From NCBI GenBank assembly GCA_016869835.1, contig VGDH01000003.1, positions 1 to 55,240 of the forward strand: 55,240 nt of DNA. The letters run 5' to 3'. The translations under genes were made by a program, and so were the position numbers. This document shows positions 33,147-41,514 of the stretch, in pieces. The notes under the pieces were generated by a model that was given only the letters and a program-made list of their open reading frames with translations, was not told the origin of the DNA and did not search any database. The DNA comes from Alphaproteobacteria bacterium (GTDB taxonomy: Bacteria > Pseudomonadota > Alphaproteobacteria > Rhodobacterales > Rhodobacteraceae). Every line of letters starts with the position of its first letter. The first letter of the stretch is position 1.

Positions 33147-34922
33147 TCATTCTGCTGCCCGTGGAGCGCGCCCGCTGGCCAAGGCCAGAACCGGAAGCTG
33201 CATTTCAAACACCGCCCCACCATCCTCGGCGTTATGCGCCGTCAGGCGGCCGCCCAGATCGGTGACGATCCCGGACGAGATGGCCAGGCCAAGGCCCACC
33301 CCCTCACCCGGCTTTTTCGTTGTATAGAACGGCTCGAACACCGAACCGATATCGGTAATGCCGGGACCATTGTCACGCACCGCCAGCGTCGCCAGATCCC
33401 CCATCGTCATCAACAGATCGATCTGCGGTTTGGCCACATCTTTCGTTGCATCCAGCGCATTGCGCAAAAGGTTGATGATCACCTGCTCCAACCGGATGCG
33501 ATCGGCCATCACCATCACCGGCTGACGGGGAAGCGTGCGGGTGATCTGCACCACCCTTTGCTTCAGCTGCGGCTCCATCATGGCAAGGGCCGAGGACAGG
33601 CAGGCGCGCAGATCCACCGGCTCGAAAGCCTCGCCACCCTTGCGGGCATAGGATTTGAGCTGCCGCGTGATCGCCCCCATGCGCTCGATCAGATCGTCGA
33701 TCCGCTGGAACGATGACAGCGCCTCCTCGGGCCGCTTGCGCTGCAACAAAAGCCGCGCCCCGGCCAGATAGGTCTTCATCGCGGCAAGCGGCTGGTTCAG
33801 CTCATGGCTGACAGCCGCCGACATCTCGCCCAGTGCGGCCAGCTTCGAAGACTGCGCCAGCGTCAACTCGGCCACTTCCAGCGTCTTCTGCACCTTCTCG
33901 CGCTCGGCAATCTCGCGGTTCAGCCGGGCGTTCAAAAGCCTCAGCTCGGCCGATTCCCGCTGCAAGGAAAGGCTCTGCGACCAGGCCCGGCGCGACAGCA
34001 TGTAAAAGGTCAGCGCCGCCAGAATGGCAAAGGCCATAATCACCAGCGCAATCACGCCATTCACCCGCTCGCGCACCGAATCATAGGCAGTAAAGGCAAC
34101 CATCCGCCAGCCCCGGAACGGCACCCGCGCCTCGGTCCGCAAGACCGCCTCACCGGCCAGATAGGCGTCAGGCGGGTTCTGCGCCCAATCAGCCGCGCCT
34201 TTCAGCGCCCGCCCGAAGGCCGAGGAATCTTCAACCGTCTTGAGCGCCTCATCAAGCGGCTTGCCGCGCCAGGCCGTCTCGGTCGCCAAAAGCACCGTGC
34301 CAGTGCTGTCGGCCACCAGAACCGCATCCTGCAGGCCAGCCCAGGCGCGCTCATGCTTCATCAGATCGGCGCCCACAACGATAACACCCAGCACCCGCCC
34401 ATCCGCAAAGATCTGACGCGAATAGGTAAAGTCATACCCCCCACCCGCCCGCTGCGCGGCCGCAAAAACCGTGTCGCGGCTGCGCATGGCATCAACGAAA
34501 TAGGGGCTGGTGCGATGGCTTGTGCCCAGAAGATTACGGTTCGTCGCCCCGACGGCCCGCCCATCCTTGTCCAAAAGCAGGATCGAAGCCACGCCGATCT
34601 CGCCCTGCACCTTGATAAGCCGCGACGTGGTATCCGAAAACCGCCCCCGCACCAGCGCATCGCGGATCGCCGGATCATCCACCAAAAGAAGCGGCACAAC
34701 CGAGGTGCGCTGCAACTCCGAAAGCATGTTGCCCGAATAGAGCGCCAGCCGCAGTTCGGCCCGGTTGCGCGTGGTCTCGGTAAAGCGTTCGGACAGCCAG
34801 CGGTTGGTGGCCAGCACCGTTCCAATCGCCACAAGGATCAGCGCCGCAACCACCAGCCGCACAACCCATGACCCGCCAAAAGGCGTGGTCCTGACGGTGT
34901 CGGAAGGGGGCTGCTCGCTCAT
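33147..34922 (-). CDS. DctB-like sensor histidine kinase
   Basis: 591 residues. A membrane helix at about 22-40, a periplasmic double-PAS-like sensor (to about 290) with LGTSHRTSPYFVDAMRS as in C4-dicarboxylate sensors, a second helix at about 292-312, then the kinase core. The H-box is AAVSHELNQPLAAMKTYLAG; N-, G1- and G2-boxes are NLLRNALDAT, VRDNGPGI and GVGLGLAIS. It should autophosphorylate and pass phosphate to the regulator encoded 10 bp downstream. The ligand is presumably a C4-dicarboxylate or similar acid; no dct transporter lies in the window. Confidence 0.88.
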   Translation of the reverse strand: MSEQPPSDTVRTTPFGGSWVVRLVVAALILVAIGTVLATNRWLSERFTETTRNRAELRLALYSGNMLSELQRTSVVPLLLVDDPAIRDALVRGRFSDTTSRLIKVQGEIGVASILLLDKDGRAVGATNRNLLGTSHRTSPYFVDAMRSRDTVFAAAQRAGGGYDFTYSRQIFADGRVLGVIVVGADLMKHERAWAGLQDAVLVADSTGTVLLATETAWRGKPLDEALKTVEDSSAFGRALKGAADWAQNPPDAYLAGEAVLRTEARVPFRGWRMVAFTAYDSVRERVNGVIALVIMAFAILAALTFYMLSRRAWSQSLSLQRESAELRLLNARLNREIAEREKVQKTLEVAELTLAQSSKLAALGEMSAAVSHELNQPLAAMKTYLAGARLLLQRKRPEEALSSFQRIDDLIERMGAITRQLKSYARKGGEAFEPVDLRACLSSALAMMEPQLKQRVVQITRTLPRQPVMVMADRIRLEQVIINLLRNALDATKDVAKPQIDLLMTMGDLATLAVRDNGPGITDIGSVFEPFYTTKKPGEGVGLGLAISSGIVTDLGGRLTAHNAEDGGAVFEMQLPVLALASGRAPRAAE

Positions 34923-34968
34923 GACGCAAATCTAGGCCCCCGGGCGGCGGGCCTCAAGCCAAAGCGCG

Positions 34969-35637
34969 TCAGGCCAGCGCCATCCCGCGCATCAGCCCCT
35001 GAAACAGGCCCGCCCCGTCCGTGCCACCCAAAACCGGATCATTTGCCCGCTCGGGATGCGGCATCATGCCAAGGACGCGACGGTTTTCCGACAGCACGCC
35101 CGCAATATCGGCCATGGAGCCATTGGGGTTATGGCCATAGGTAAAGGCGATCCGGTCTTCCGCGCGCAACCGGGCCAGACCCTCGGCATCAATGGTGTAA
35201 CTGCCGTCGTGATGCGCAATCGGGATCATCAGCGACTGGCCCATGTCATAACCTTGTGTAAAGGCGCTTGCCGTGGTGGCGACCTTCAATTCGATGGTCT
35301 TGCAGGCGAACTTCAGCCCCGCATTGCGCATCAGGACACCCGGCAAAAGCCGCATCTCGGTCAGCACCTGAAACCCGTTGCAAATGCCCAGCACATAGCC
35401 GCCGCGCGCTGCATGGGCCTGGATGGCCGCCGCGATGGGCGATTGCGCCGCGATGGCCCCACAGCGCAGATAATCGCCAAAGGAAAAGCCGCCCGGCACC
35501 CCCACCACATCCGTGCCCGCAGACAAGGCCGTGTCCTTGTGCCAGACCCGGTTGACGGCAAATCCCGCCCGTTCGAAGGCCACCGCCAGATCGCGGTCAC
35601 AGTTGGAACCCGGGAAGGTGACTACAGCGGCTTTCAT
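34969..35637 (-). CDS. purQ: Phosphoribosylformylglycinamidine synthase subunit PurQ
   Basis: 222 residues, the glutaminase of the three-part PurLQS enzyme. The start MKAAVVTFPGSNCDRD, the nucleophile cysteine in LGICNGFQVLTE and the final histidine-glutamate in MMPHPERA form the class I amidotransferase site. It supplies ammonia for FGAM formation in purine synthesis. It is separated from purS by an alcohol dehydrogenase gene and more than 1 kb, unlike the usual purCSQ(L) order. A copy of the GGGTATTT motif lies 75 bp upstream on the same strand. purL is not in the window. Confidence 0.96.
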   Translation of the reverse strand: MKAAVVTFPGSNCDRDLAVAFERAGFAVNRVWHKDTALSAGTDVVGVPGGFSFGDYLRCGAIAAQSPIAAAIQAHAARGGYVLGICNGFQVLTEMRLLPGVLMRNAGLKFACKTIELKVATTASAFTQGYDMGQSLMIPIAHHDGSYTIDAEGLARLRAEDRIAFTYGHNPNGSMADIAGVLSENRRVLGMMPHPERANDPVLGGTDGAGLFQGLMRGMALA

Positions 35638-35711
35638 GGGCCTGGGCCTCCGAAGATTGGGGATGGTCGCCCCATACCCCATGTGCCCCCAGCCTTCCAC
35701 CCCGAAATGGG

Positions 35712-35732
35712 TTCATCTTGGCAAAAATACCC
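35712..35732 (-). repeat. GGGTATTT..GCCAAGATGAA motif, copy D
   Basis: On the minus strand GGGTATTTTT followed by GCCAAGATGAA, upstream of purQ (start 35637) and just after the alcohol dehydrogenase stop. Two differences from copy B over 21 positions. Confidence 0.6.
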
Positions 35733-35766
35733 ATGCGACAGGGCCGCAGCACCGCCGCTTCAGACC

Positions 35767-36804
35767 TCAGCCCGCCAGATCGGTAATGACCGCCACCCCC
35801 GGTGGCATCGGCCCGTTGAAGGCGCGCAACTCCTCTGACGCACGCGACAGCGCCACATGCCGCGCCACAATGGGCGCGACATCGACCCGCCCCATCTCGA
35901 TCAAGGTCAACAGCGCGGGATAGCGCCAGGACGGCATCCCGCGTGAGCCAAAGACCGAAAGCTGCTTCATGTAGACGGCGTTCATGTTGATCTGCATATT
36001 CGCCGTATGACCGACGGGCAAGCCCACCTGCACATGCCGCCCCATCGGCCTGAGGCACTCCAGCGATCCGTTGGCCGTGGCCTCGATCCCAAGGGCTTCC
36101 ACACTGACATGCGCGCCCCCGCCGGTGATCTCGATGATCCTTGCGGCCACATCGCCGTCACGGGCATTGATCGCCGCCTCTGCGCCCAGGCTAAGCGCAT
36201 GATCCAGCCGCTCCTGCACCACATCCACCACGATCACCCGCGCCCCCAGCGCGCGGCCAAGGATCAACAAAGACAGCCCCACGCCCCCCGTGCCATGCAC
36301 GGCAAGCCATTCCCCCGCCTGCAACCCGGCCCGCCCCGTGAGCGCATGAAAGGCCGTGGTCACCCGGCAACCCAATCCGGCGGCAAGCGCCGGCGTCAGG
36401 CTCTCGGGCAGGCGGGCAAGGTTATGGGCATGGGGCGCGCTGACATATTCGGCATAGGCCCCCGGCTCGCCAAACCCCGGCACGCGCTGCGCCCGGCAGG
36501 TGGTGGTCTGGCCGGATTGACACTCTGGGCATTGGCCGCAGGATAGGATGAAGGGCGCGATCACCCGCTCCCCCACCCGCCATTTGGCCAAGGGCCCAGC
36601 CTCTACCACCTCGCCGCAATACTCATGGCCCGGAATGGCCCCCAGCTTGACCTTCGGATGCTCGCCCACCCAGCCATGCCAATCGCTGCGACAGATGCCA
36701 CAGGCCAAGACCTTCAAGACCACGCCATCGGGTTCGCAGACGGGATCGGGCACGGTTTCGATGGACAGATCGGCGTTGTAGTTGCGGATGACGGCAGCGC
36801 GCAT
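35767..36804 (-). CDS. Zinc-dependent alcohol dehydrogenase (MDR family)
   Basis: 345 residues. Catalytic-zinc residues C38 (in CGICRSDWHGW), H60 and E61 (PGHEYCGEV); structural-zinc cysteines C89, C92, C95 and C103. The NAD(P) Rossmann motif is HGTGGVGLSLLILGRALGA, and VVDVVQERL suggests NAD preference through its aspartate. The substrate is unknown. AAAGGAC precedes the ATG at 36804. It is inserted between purS and purQ on the same strand, after a pair of strong palindromes. Confidence 0.9.
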   Translation of the reverse strand: MRAAVIRNYNADLSIETVPDPVCEPDGVVLKVLACGICRSDWHGWVGEHPKVKLGAIPGHEYCGEVVEAGPLAKWRVGERVIAPFILSCGQCPECQSGQTTTCRAQRVPGFGEPGAYAEYVSAPHAHNLARLPESLTPALAAGLGCRVTTAFHALTGRAGLQAGEWLAVHGTGGVGLSLLILGRALGARVIVVDVVQERLDHALSLGAEAAINARDGDVAARIIEITGGGAHVSVEALGIEATANGSLECLRPMGRHVQVGLPVGHTANMQINMNAVYMKQLSVFGSRGMPSWRYPALLTLIEMGRVDVAPIVARHVALSRASEELRAFNGPMPPGVAVITDLAG

Positions 36805-36888
36805 GGGCAAGTCCTTTGGGGTTTCGGCCATTCAGCCCGAAGAGCCCTGCCCTGTCCGGCAAGGAACCGACCGCCGATGTCGGGCGCC

Positions 36889-36937
36889 GCAAATTTCTTC
36901 GAAGAAATTTGCCAAGATTTTGCGCCAAAATCTTGGC
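36889..36937. repeat. Palindrome cluster 2 after purS
   Basis: 36889-36912 is a 24-bp perfect palindrome (half-site GCAAATTTCTTC). It abuts a second stem with arms 36911-36922 and 36926-36937 (GCCAAGATTTTG and its complement, loop CGC). They sit 15 bp after the purS stop, consistent with a double terminator separating purC-purS from the dehydrogenase. Confidence 0.85.
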
Positions 36938-36951
36938 CTGCGTGGTTGTGG

Positions 36952-37191
36952 TTAAAGGATCTCGATCCGGTAGCTTTCGATGACCGTATTGGCCAAAAGC
37001 TTTTCACACATCGCCTTTGCCGCAGCCTCAGCGGCGGCCTTGTCGGTCTCGGCCAGGTCAAGTTCGATCACCTTGCCCTGCCGCACGCCGTTCACCCCCG
37101 GAAATCCCAAGGCGCCCAGCGCATGGCGCACCGCCTCGCCCTGCACATCCAGAACTCCGGCCTTCAGCATGACAGTGATGCGGGCTTTCAT
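36952..37191 (-). CDS. purS: Phosphoribosylformylglycinamidine synthase subunit PurS
   Basis: 79 residues, the standard PurS length. MKARITVMLKAGVLDVQGEAV followed by LGFPGVNGVRQGKVIELDL is diagnostic. PurS bridges PurL and PurQ and helps pass ammonia between them. It lies 66 bp after purC on the same strand and probably shares its transcript; palindrome cluster 2 follows. Confidence 0.96.
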   Translation of the reverse strand: MKARITVMLKAGVLDVQGEAVRHALGALGFPGVNGVRQGKVIELDLAETDKAAAEAAAKAMCEKLLANTVIESYRIEIL

Positions 37192-37257
37192 GGCAATCCC
37201 TCAAAGTTGGCTTTGCCGCCCATTACCGCCGCATGGCCCGGACGGCAAGGGCCGGGA

Positions 37258-38019
37258 TCAATTGATAAGCGTCGGCTTGGTCGTATGGGTCACATTCGAC
37301 GGCAGAACGCCCAGACGGCGGGCAAGCTCGGTATAGACATCCGCCAAGGGGGCGGGCTCTGCCGCAGGCTGGCCCTCCCGCTCGCCCAAGGCGCGCAGGT
37401 CCCACAGGCGGCAACTGTCCGGCGTGATTTCATCAGCCACGATCAGCCGCATGAAATCGCCCTCCCAGACCCGGCCCATTTCCAGCCGGAAATCCGCCAG
37501 CCGAATGCCAACCCCCAGCATGACACCGGACATGAAGTCATTCACCCGCAAGGCCAGCGCCACCATGTCATCCAGATCCTGCTGGTTGGCCCAGCCGAAG
37601 GCGACAATATGCTCTTCGGCCACCATGGGCGAATTCAGCCGGTCATCCTTGTAATAGTATTCCACGATGGGGCGCGGCAGCGCCATGCCCTCGGGGATTC
37701 CCAGCCGCGCCGACAATTCCCCCGCGGCAAAATTGCGCACCACGACTTCCAGCGGAATGATCTCGGCCATGCGCACCATCTGTTCGCGCATGTTCACCCG
37801 GCGGATGAAATGGGTCGGCACGCCGATGGCGTTCAGCCCCGACATGAAGAATTCCGACAGCCGGTTGTTCAGCACGCCCTTGCCATCCACCGCCGCCGGT
37901 TTCGGCTCATCCGCGGTGGGGGCGCTGTCATCCTTGAAATACTGGATCAGGGTGCCCGGCTCTGGCCCTTCGTAAAGGATCTTCGCCTTGCCCTCATAGA
38001 CCTTTTTCCTGCGCGCCAT
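37258..38019 (-). CDS. purC: SAICAR synthetase-like protein PurC with two altered motifs
   Basis: 253 residues. The start MARRKKVYEGKAKILYEGPEPGTLIQYFKDD, the VVVRNFAAG block and LIVADEITPDSCRLWD are clear PurC signatures. Two usually conserved segments differ: after FKDD the expected (A/S)TAFN is replaced by a Pro/Ala-rich SAPTADEPKPA, and the DKDxFR motif expected after RLWD is missing (LRALGEREGQPAAEPAPL instead). The C-terminal helix ADVYTELARRLGV is normal. It may be a paralogue with altered or lost activity while a second purC serves the pathway. Placement before purS supports the gene name. Confidence 0.85.
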   Translation of the reverse strand: MARRKKVYEGKAKILYEGPEPGTLIQYFKDDSAPTADEPKPAAVDGKGVLNNRLSEFFMSGLNAIGVPTHFIRRVNMREQMVRMAEIIPLEVVVRNFAAGELSARLGIPEGMALPRPIVEYYYKDDRLNSPMVAEEHIVAFGWANQQDLDDMVALALRVNDFMSGVMLGVGIRLADFRLEMGRVWEGDFMRLIVADEITPDSCRLWDLRALGEREGQPAAEPAPLADVYTELARRLGVLPSNVTHTTKPTLIN

Positions 38020-38224
38020 GCATGCCTCGATCACAATGGGCACCGGGGCGGCAAATGCCACCCTGACCCGTTCTGTCCGGCTATACGCATTGCACGCGCC
38101 GCTTGCAACCCGGCCACCCGGCCCGGGGCCAGTCGCATCATGCCCCGTGCCGCTTGGGGCTTGAACGCAGGCCCCCATGGGGGCATATGGGGTCAAAGCG
38201 TATCTTGATCCGGAGTGCCAGCCG

Positions 38225-38539
38225 ATGACCACCTTTGACGACCGCGAAAACGCGTTCGAAGCCAAGTTTGCCCATGACACGGAGATGCAGTTCCGCGCCG
38301 AGGCCCGTCGCAACAAGCTTGTGGGCCTGTGGGCTGCCGGGCTTTTGGGCAAGTCGGGCGACGAGGCGGCCGACTATGCCATGAGCGTCGTCTCGGCCGA
38401 TTTCGAAGAGGCCGGGATTGAAGATGTGGTGCGCAAGGTGGCCGGCGATCTGGCCGGCAAGGCCAGCGCCGATGAGATCCGCGCCAAGATGGCCGAGCTT
38501 CTGCCCGTCGCCAAAGCCCAGCTGATGTCAGAGTTCTGA
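38225..38539 (+). CDS. F1-ATPase inhibitor subunit zeta (DUF1476)
   Basis: 104 residues, the length of the Paracoccus denitrificans zeta protein. The N-terminus MTTFDDRENAFEAKFAHDTEMQFRAEARRNKLVGLWAA and the following LGKSGDEAADYAMSVV match that family, where the N-terminal helix inserts into the F1 motor to block ATP hydrolysis and the remainder is a four-helix bundle. GGAG lies nine bases before the ATG at 38225. It is monocistronic and ended by a strong terminator. Confidence 0.92.
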   Translation: MTTFDDRENAFEAKFAHDTEMQFRAEARRNKLVGLWAAGLLGKSGDEAADYAMSVVSADFEEAGIEDVVRKVAGDLAGKASADEIRAKMAELLPVAKAQLMSEF

Positions 38540-38577
38540 CGAAAGCCCTTCTTGGCGGTGAACCGCTCGATGCCAAG

Positions 38578-38605
38578 GCCGCGCCCCGCCCGGGCGCGGC
38601 TTTTT
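38578..38605 (+). terminator. Intrinsic terminator after the zeta subunit gene
   Basis: Arms 38578-38586 and 38592-38600 (GCCGCGCCC and its complement), loop of 5, then TTTTTC. A textbook rho-independent terminator 38 bp after the stop. Confidence 0.9.
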
Positions 38606-38761
38606 CATGGGCAGGCCGGGCGCGGTCAACTCACCGGCGGCGCACCGCCGATCATGCGCCAAATCGAACGGCATCATGTGGAATATGAATTTGCCTATCC
38701 CGCCGACCCGTGGCACATCCCAATCTGACATCGCCGACAGTTGCCCCCGAGGAGACAGACC

Positions 38762-39775
38762 ATGGCCCAGGACGCTCTTTCGAAATTGCTTGCCAGCCGT
38801 GACTGGCTGATGGCCGACGGCGCGACGGGCACCAACCTGTTCAACATGGGGCTGACGGCAGGCGAGCCGCCCGAGTTCTGGAACACCGATCACCCCGACC
38901 GCATCCGCACCCTTTATCGCGGCGCGGTTGAGGCCGGGTCGGACATTTTCCTGACCAACACCTTTGGCGGCAACGCAAGCCGCTTGAAGCTTCACGATGC
39001 CCAGGGCCGGGTGCGCGAGCTGAACCGCATCGGCGCCAGCCTTGGTCGTGAAATCGCCGATGCCGCAGGCCGCCCGGTGGTGCTGGCAGGCTCGGTCGGC
39101 CCGACGGGCGACATCTTTGAACCGATGGGCACGCTCACCCATGCCGTCGCCGTCGAAATGTTCCACGAACAGGCCGAGGGGCTGAAAGAGGGCGGCGCCG
39201 ATGTCTTGTGGATCGAGACGATCAGCGCCCCCGAAGAATACAAGGCCGCAGCCGAAGCCGCGAAACTTGCCGGAATGCCCTGGTGCGGCACCATGAGCTT
39301 TGATACCGCCGGGCGCACCATGATGGGCATGACCTCGGCCGGGCTGGTCGAGATGGTCAAGGGCCTGCCCTATCCGCCGCTGGCCTTTGGTGCGAATTGC
39401 GGTGTGGGTGCGTCAGACCTGATGCGAACAGTCATGGGCTTTGTCGCCGCAGGCCCTTCGGTGCCGCTCATCGCCAAGGGCAATGCGGGCATCCCGAAGT
39501 ATCATGAAGGTCATATCCACTATGACGGCACGCCGGAACTGATGGCGGAATACGCCGTTTTGGCCCGCGATGCCCGTGTGCGGATCATCGGCGGCTGCTG
39601 CGGAACCATGCCCGACCACCTGCGCGCGATGCGCGCCGCGCTGGAAAGCCGCCCGCGCGGGCCGGTGCCCTCGCTCGAGGATATCCAGACCAAGCTTGGC
39701 GCGTTTTCCTCGGCCTCGGACGGCACCGATGGCGCAGGCCCCGCGCCGCGCGAACGCCGCGGTCGGCGGGGCTAA
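38762..39775 (+). CDS. bmt: Homocysteine S-methyltransferase (betaine-homocysteine type, probable split methionine synthase part)
   Basis: 337 residues, a TIM-barrel homocysteine methyltransferase. Zinc cysteines C213 (ANCGVG), C279 and C280 (GGCCGT) are present, and MADGATGTNLFNMGL is the homocysteine-site start. Annotated relatives are called betaine-homocysteine methyltransferase, but in Rhodobacterales this protein, the separate corrinoid protein and DUF1638 appear to replace one-piece MetH; both partners are encoded 3-5 kb downstream. GAGGAGA precedes the ATG. A large nested stem-loop follows the stop. Confidence 0.88.
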   Translation: MAQDALSKLLASRDWLMADGATGTNLFNMGLTAGEPPEFWNTDHPDRIRTLYRGAVEAGSDIFLTNTFGGNASRLKLHDAQGRVRELNRIGASLGREIADAAGRPVVLAGSVGPTGDIFEPMGTLTHAVAVEMFHEQAEGLKEGGADVLWIETISAPEEYKAAAEAAKLAGMPWCGTMSFDTAGRTMMGMTSAGLVEMVKGLPYPPLAFGANCGVGASDLMRTVMGFVAAGPSVPLIAKGNAGIPKYHEGHIHYDGTPELMAEYAVLARDARVRIIGGCCGTMPDHLRAMRAALESRPRGPVPSLEDIQTKLGAFSSASDGTDGAGPAPRERRGRRG

Positions 39776-39862
39776 AGCGTTTTGCGTTTTTGTTAACTGA
39801 GCAAGTATCGGATTTCGAACGAGTTTGGTTCGAAATCCGATTCAACGTAAACGCAAAGCGCT
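39776..39862. repeat. Palindrome cluster 4: nested stem-loops between convergent genes
   Basis: An inner perfect 14-bp stem (39807-39820 with 39828-39841, half-site ATCGGATTTCGAAC) is enclosed by an outer 14-bp stem (39776-39789 with 39849-39862, one mismatch, AGCGTTTTGCGTTT). It exactly fills the space between the stops of bmt and the LysR gene, so it may be a two-way terminator. Confidence 0.8.
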
Positions 39863-40621
39863 CTAAGCCCGGCGCAGATGCGTCAGCAGCGCCTCGACCA
39901 GCTTTGCCCGGCGGGTTGAGGGCTTCCACACCATGACATAGGGCCAGGGCAGCGGCAGTGCGGGCCCTTGCAGCCGGACGATCAATTCCGCCGCAAGGTC
40001 CGCCGCCGCCAGCCGGGCGGGCACCAGCGCCGCGCCCAACCCCGCCGCCTGATGCCACCGCGCCCAGGACGGCGCAGCGGCATGCGACGGGCCCCACTCG
40101 GTATGCACCAGCCGCGCCATCCCCGTGCCCGGTGCTGCCACGGCGATGATCTCATCGGTGAACAGTGTTTCCACCCGGTGATCGGGGTAGAAATGCGCGC
40201 CATAGGTCAGCCGCACCGCCGCACCCGACAGGTCAACCGGGTCCTCCTCGACCCGCAGTTCCAGATCGCCCAGCCGGTCAAAGCCCGACAGCTGCGGCAA
40301 AAGCCAATGGTCGGCCAGCGAGGGCAGACAGGACAGCACCACCCGCGAAGGCCCCGCCTCTTGCCCCAGATCTTGCGCCAGATGCGCAAGCTCGGCAAAA
40401 GCCAGATCGACGCGCGGCTGAATGGCGCGGCCCGCATCGGTCAGGGTCAACCGATTGCCCTGCCGTAGAAAAAGCCGCCGGCCAAAGTGATCCTCCAGCG
40501 CCCGCACCTGCAACGAGACCGCCGCCGCCGTCACCCCCAACTCTTGCCCCGCGCGGGTAAACGACCTGGGCCGGGCGGCACAATCAAAGGCGCGAAGGGC
40601 GGTCAGGGGCGGCAGGGTCAT
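39863..40621 (-). CDS. LysR-family regulator (GcvA-like)
   Basis: 252 residues, short for the family. The N-terminal helix-turn-helix is LTALRAFDCAARPRSFTRAGQELGVTAAAVSLQVRALEDHFGRRLF. The effector domain starts at about residue 90 (SRVVLSCLPSLADHWLLPQL), a GcvA-type pattern. It is divergent from the 2OG-Fe(II) oxygenase gene with a 102-bp shared control region, so it probably regulates that gene and itself. The ATG at 40621 is preferred over one four codons earlier. No clear T-N11-A site is called. Confidence 0.88.
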   Translation of the reverse strand: MTLPPLTALRAFDCAARPRSFTRAGQELGVTAAAVSLQVRALEDHFGRRLFLRQGNRLTLTDAGRAIQPRVDLAFAELAHLAQDLGQEAGPSRVVLSCLPSLADHWLLPQLSGFDRLGDLELRVEEDPVDLSGAAVRLTYGAHFYPDHRVETLFTDEIIAVAAPGTGMARLVHTEWGPSHAAAPSWARWHQAAGLGAALVPARLAAADLAAELIVRLQGPALPLPWPYVMVWKPSTRRAKLVEALLTHLRRA

Positions 40622-40723
40622 GGCGTTTCCCATATGAAAACTTGGCCTACCCTATATTTTCTCGTTGCCGCGAAAGCCAATTCCCACAAAACTGCCCCCG
40701 AACAGGACAGACCAGAGGCCCCC

Positions 40724-41506
40724 ATGCAGGACATCATCGACCTTGACACCTATCCCTTGGACAAGCCCGGCACCCAAGGCTACGACGCCCTCGTCGCCCG
40801 CTGCCGCCGGGCCTTGGCGCGCGACGGCATGTTCGACCTTGCAGGCTTTCTGCGCCCCAAGGCGTTGGAGCAGGCCTTGGCCGAGGTCGCAGCCAAGCAG
40901 CATCAGGCCTTCACCCATGCCCGTGACCACAACATCTATTTCCGCAAGGAAATTCCGGGGCTTGCCCCAGATCATTCGGCGCTGAAACTCTTCCACACCG
41001 CAAATCACACGCTCTGCGCCGACCAGATCGGAGGCGTGCTGGAGCGGCTTTACGAATGGCCCGCCTTCGCCGCCTTTCTGGCCGCCTGCATGGAAAAGCC
41101 CGCGCTTTACACCATGGACGACCCGCTTGCCCGGCTGAACGTGATGGCCTACCGCGAGGGCGAGGCGCTGAACTGGCATTTGGACCGGTCAGAGTTCACC
41201 ACAACGATCCTGCTGCAAGCCCCCGAGCAGGGCGGACTTTTTGAATACCGCACCGACCTGCGGTCGGAAACCGACCCGAATTACGAAGGCGTGGCGCGCA
41301 TGCTGGCGGGGATGGACCCGGAGGTGCAGCGCGTCAAGCTGGTGGCAGGCGGACTGAACGTGTTCCGGGGGCGCAATACGGCGCACCGCGTCACGCCCGT
41401 GATCGGAGATACCGCCCGGCGCATCGCTGTGTTTTCCTTTTACGACCGCCCCGGCGTGCGCATGACGCCCGAGGAACAAAAGGGCTTTTACGGCCGCGCG
41501 GCATAA
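40724..41506 (+). CDS. 2OG-Fe(II) oxygenase of the HalD/ArpA type
   Basis: 260 residues. The iron triad is H152-x-D154 (NWHLDRSEFTTT) with distal H221 (RNTAHRVTP), and R232/R233 should bind 2-oxoglutarate. The sequence falls near the ArpA/HalD/BesD group, whose amino-acid halogenases replace the carboxylate by Gly; here the aspartate is present, so hydroxylation rather than halogenation is expected. The substrate may be a free amino acid or small amine (inference). AGAGG precedes the ATG. It is divergent from a LysR gene. Confidence 0.8.
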   Translation: MQDIIDLDTYPLDKPGTQGYDALVARCRRALARDGMFDLAGFLRPKALEQALAEVAAKQHQAFTHARDHNIYFRKEIPGLAPDHSALKLFHTANHTLCADQIGGVLERLYEWPAFAAFLAACMEKPALYTMDDPLARLNVMAYREGEALNWHLDRSEFTTTILLQAPEQGGLFEYRTDLRSETDPNYEGVARMLAGMDPEVQRVKLVAGGLNVFRGRNTAHRVTPVIGDTARRIAVFSFYDRPGVRMTPEEQKGFYGRAA

Positions 41507-41514
41507 CCTCCGCG

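Noticed and set aside
38606-38761. Possible SAM or SAH riboswitch before the homocysteine methyltransferase gene
   Set aside because: Neither the SAM-II nor the SAH-riboswitch core could be matched; a CGGCGG-CGCA-CCGCCG hairpin alone is not enough.
39813-39831. GAAC-N7-GTTC resembling a LexA site
   Set aside because: It is an inverted, not direct, repeat and is simply the centre of the 14-bp stem between two stop codons.
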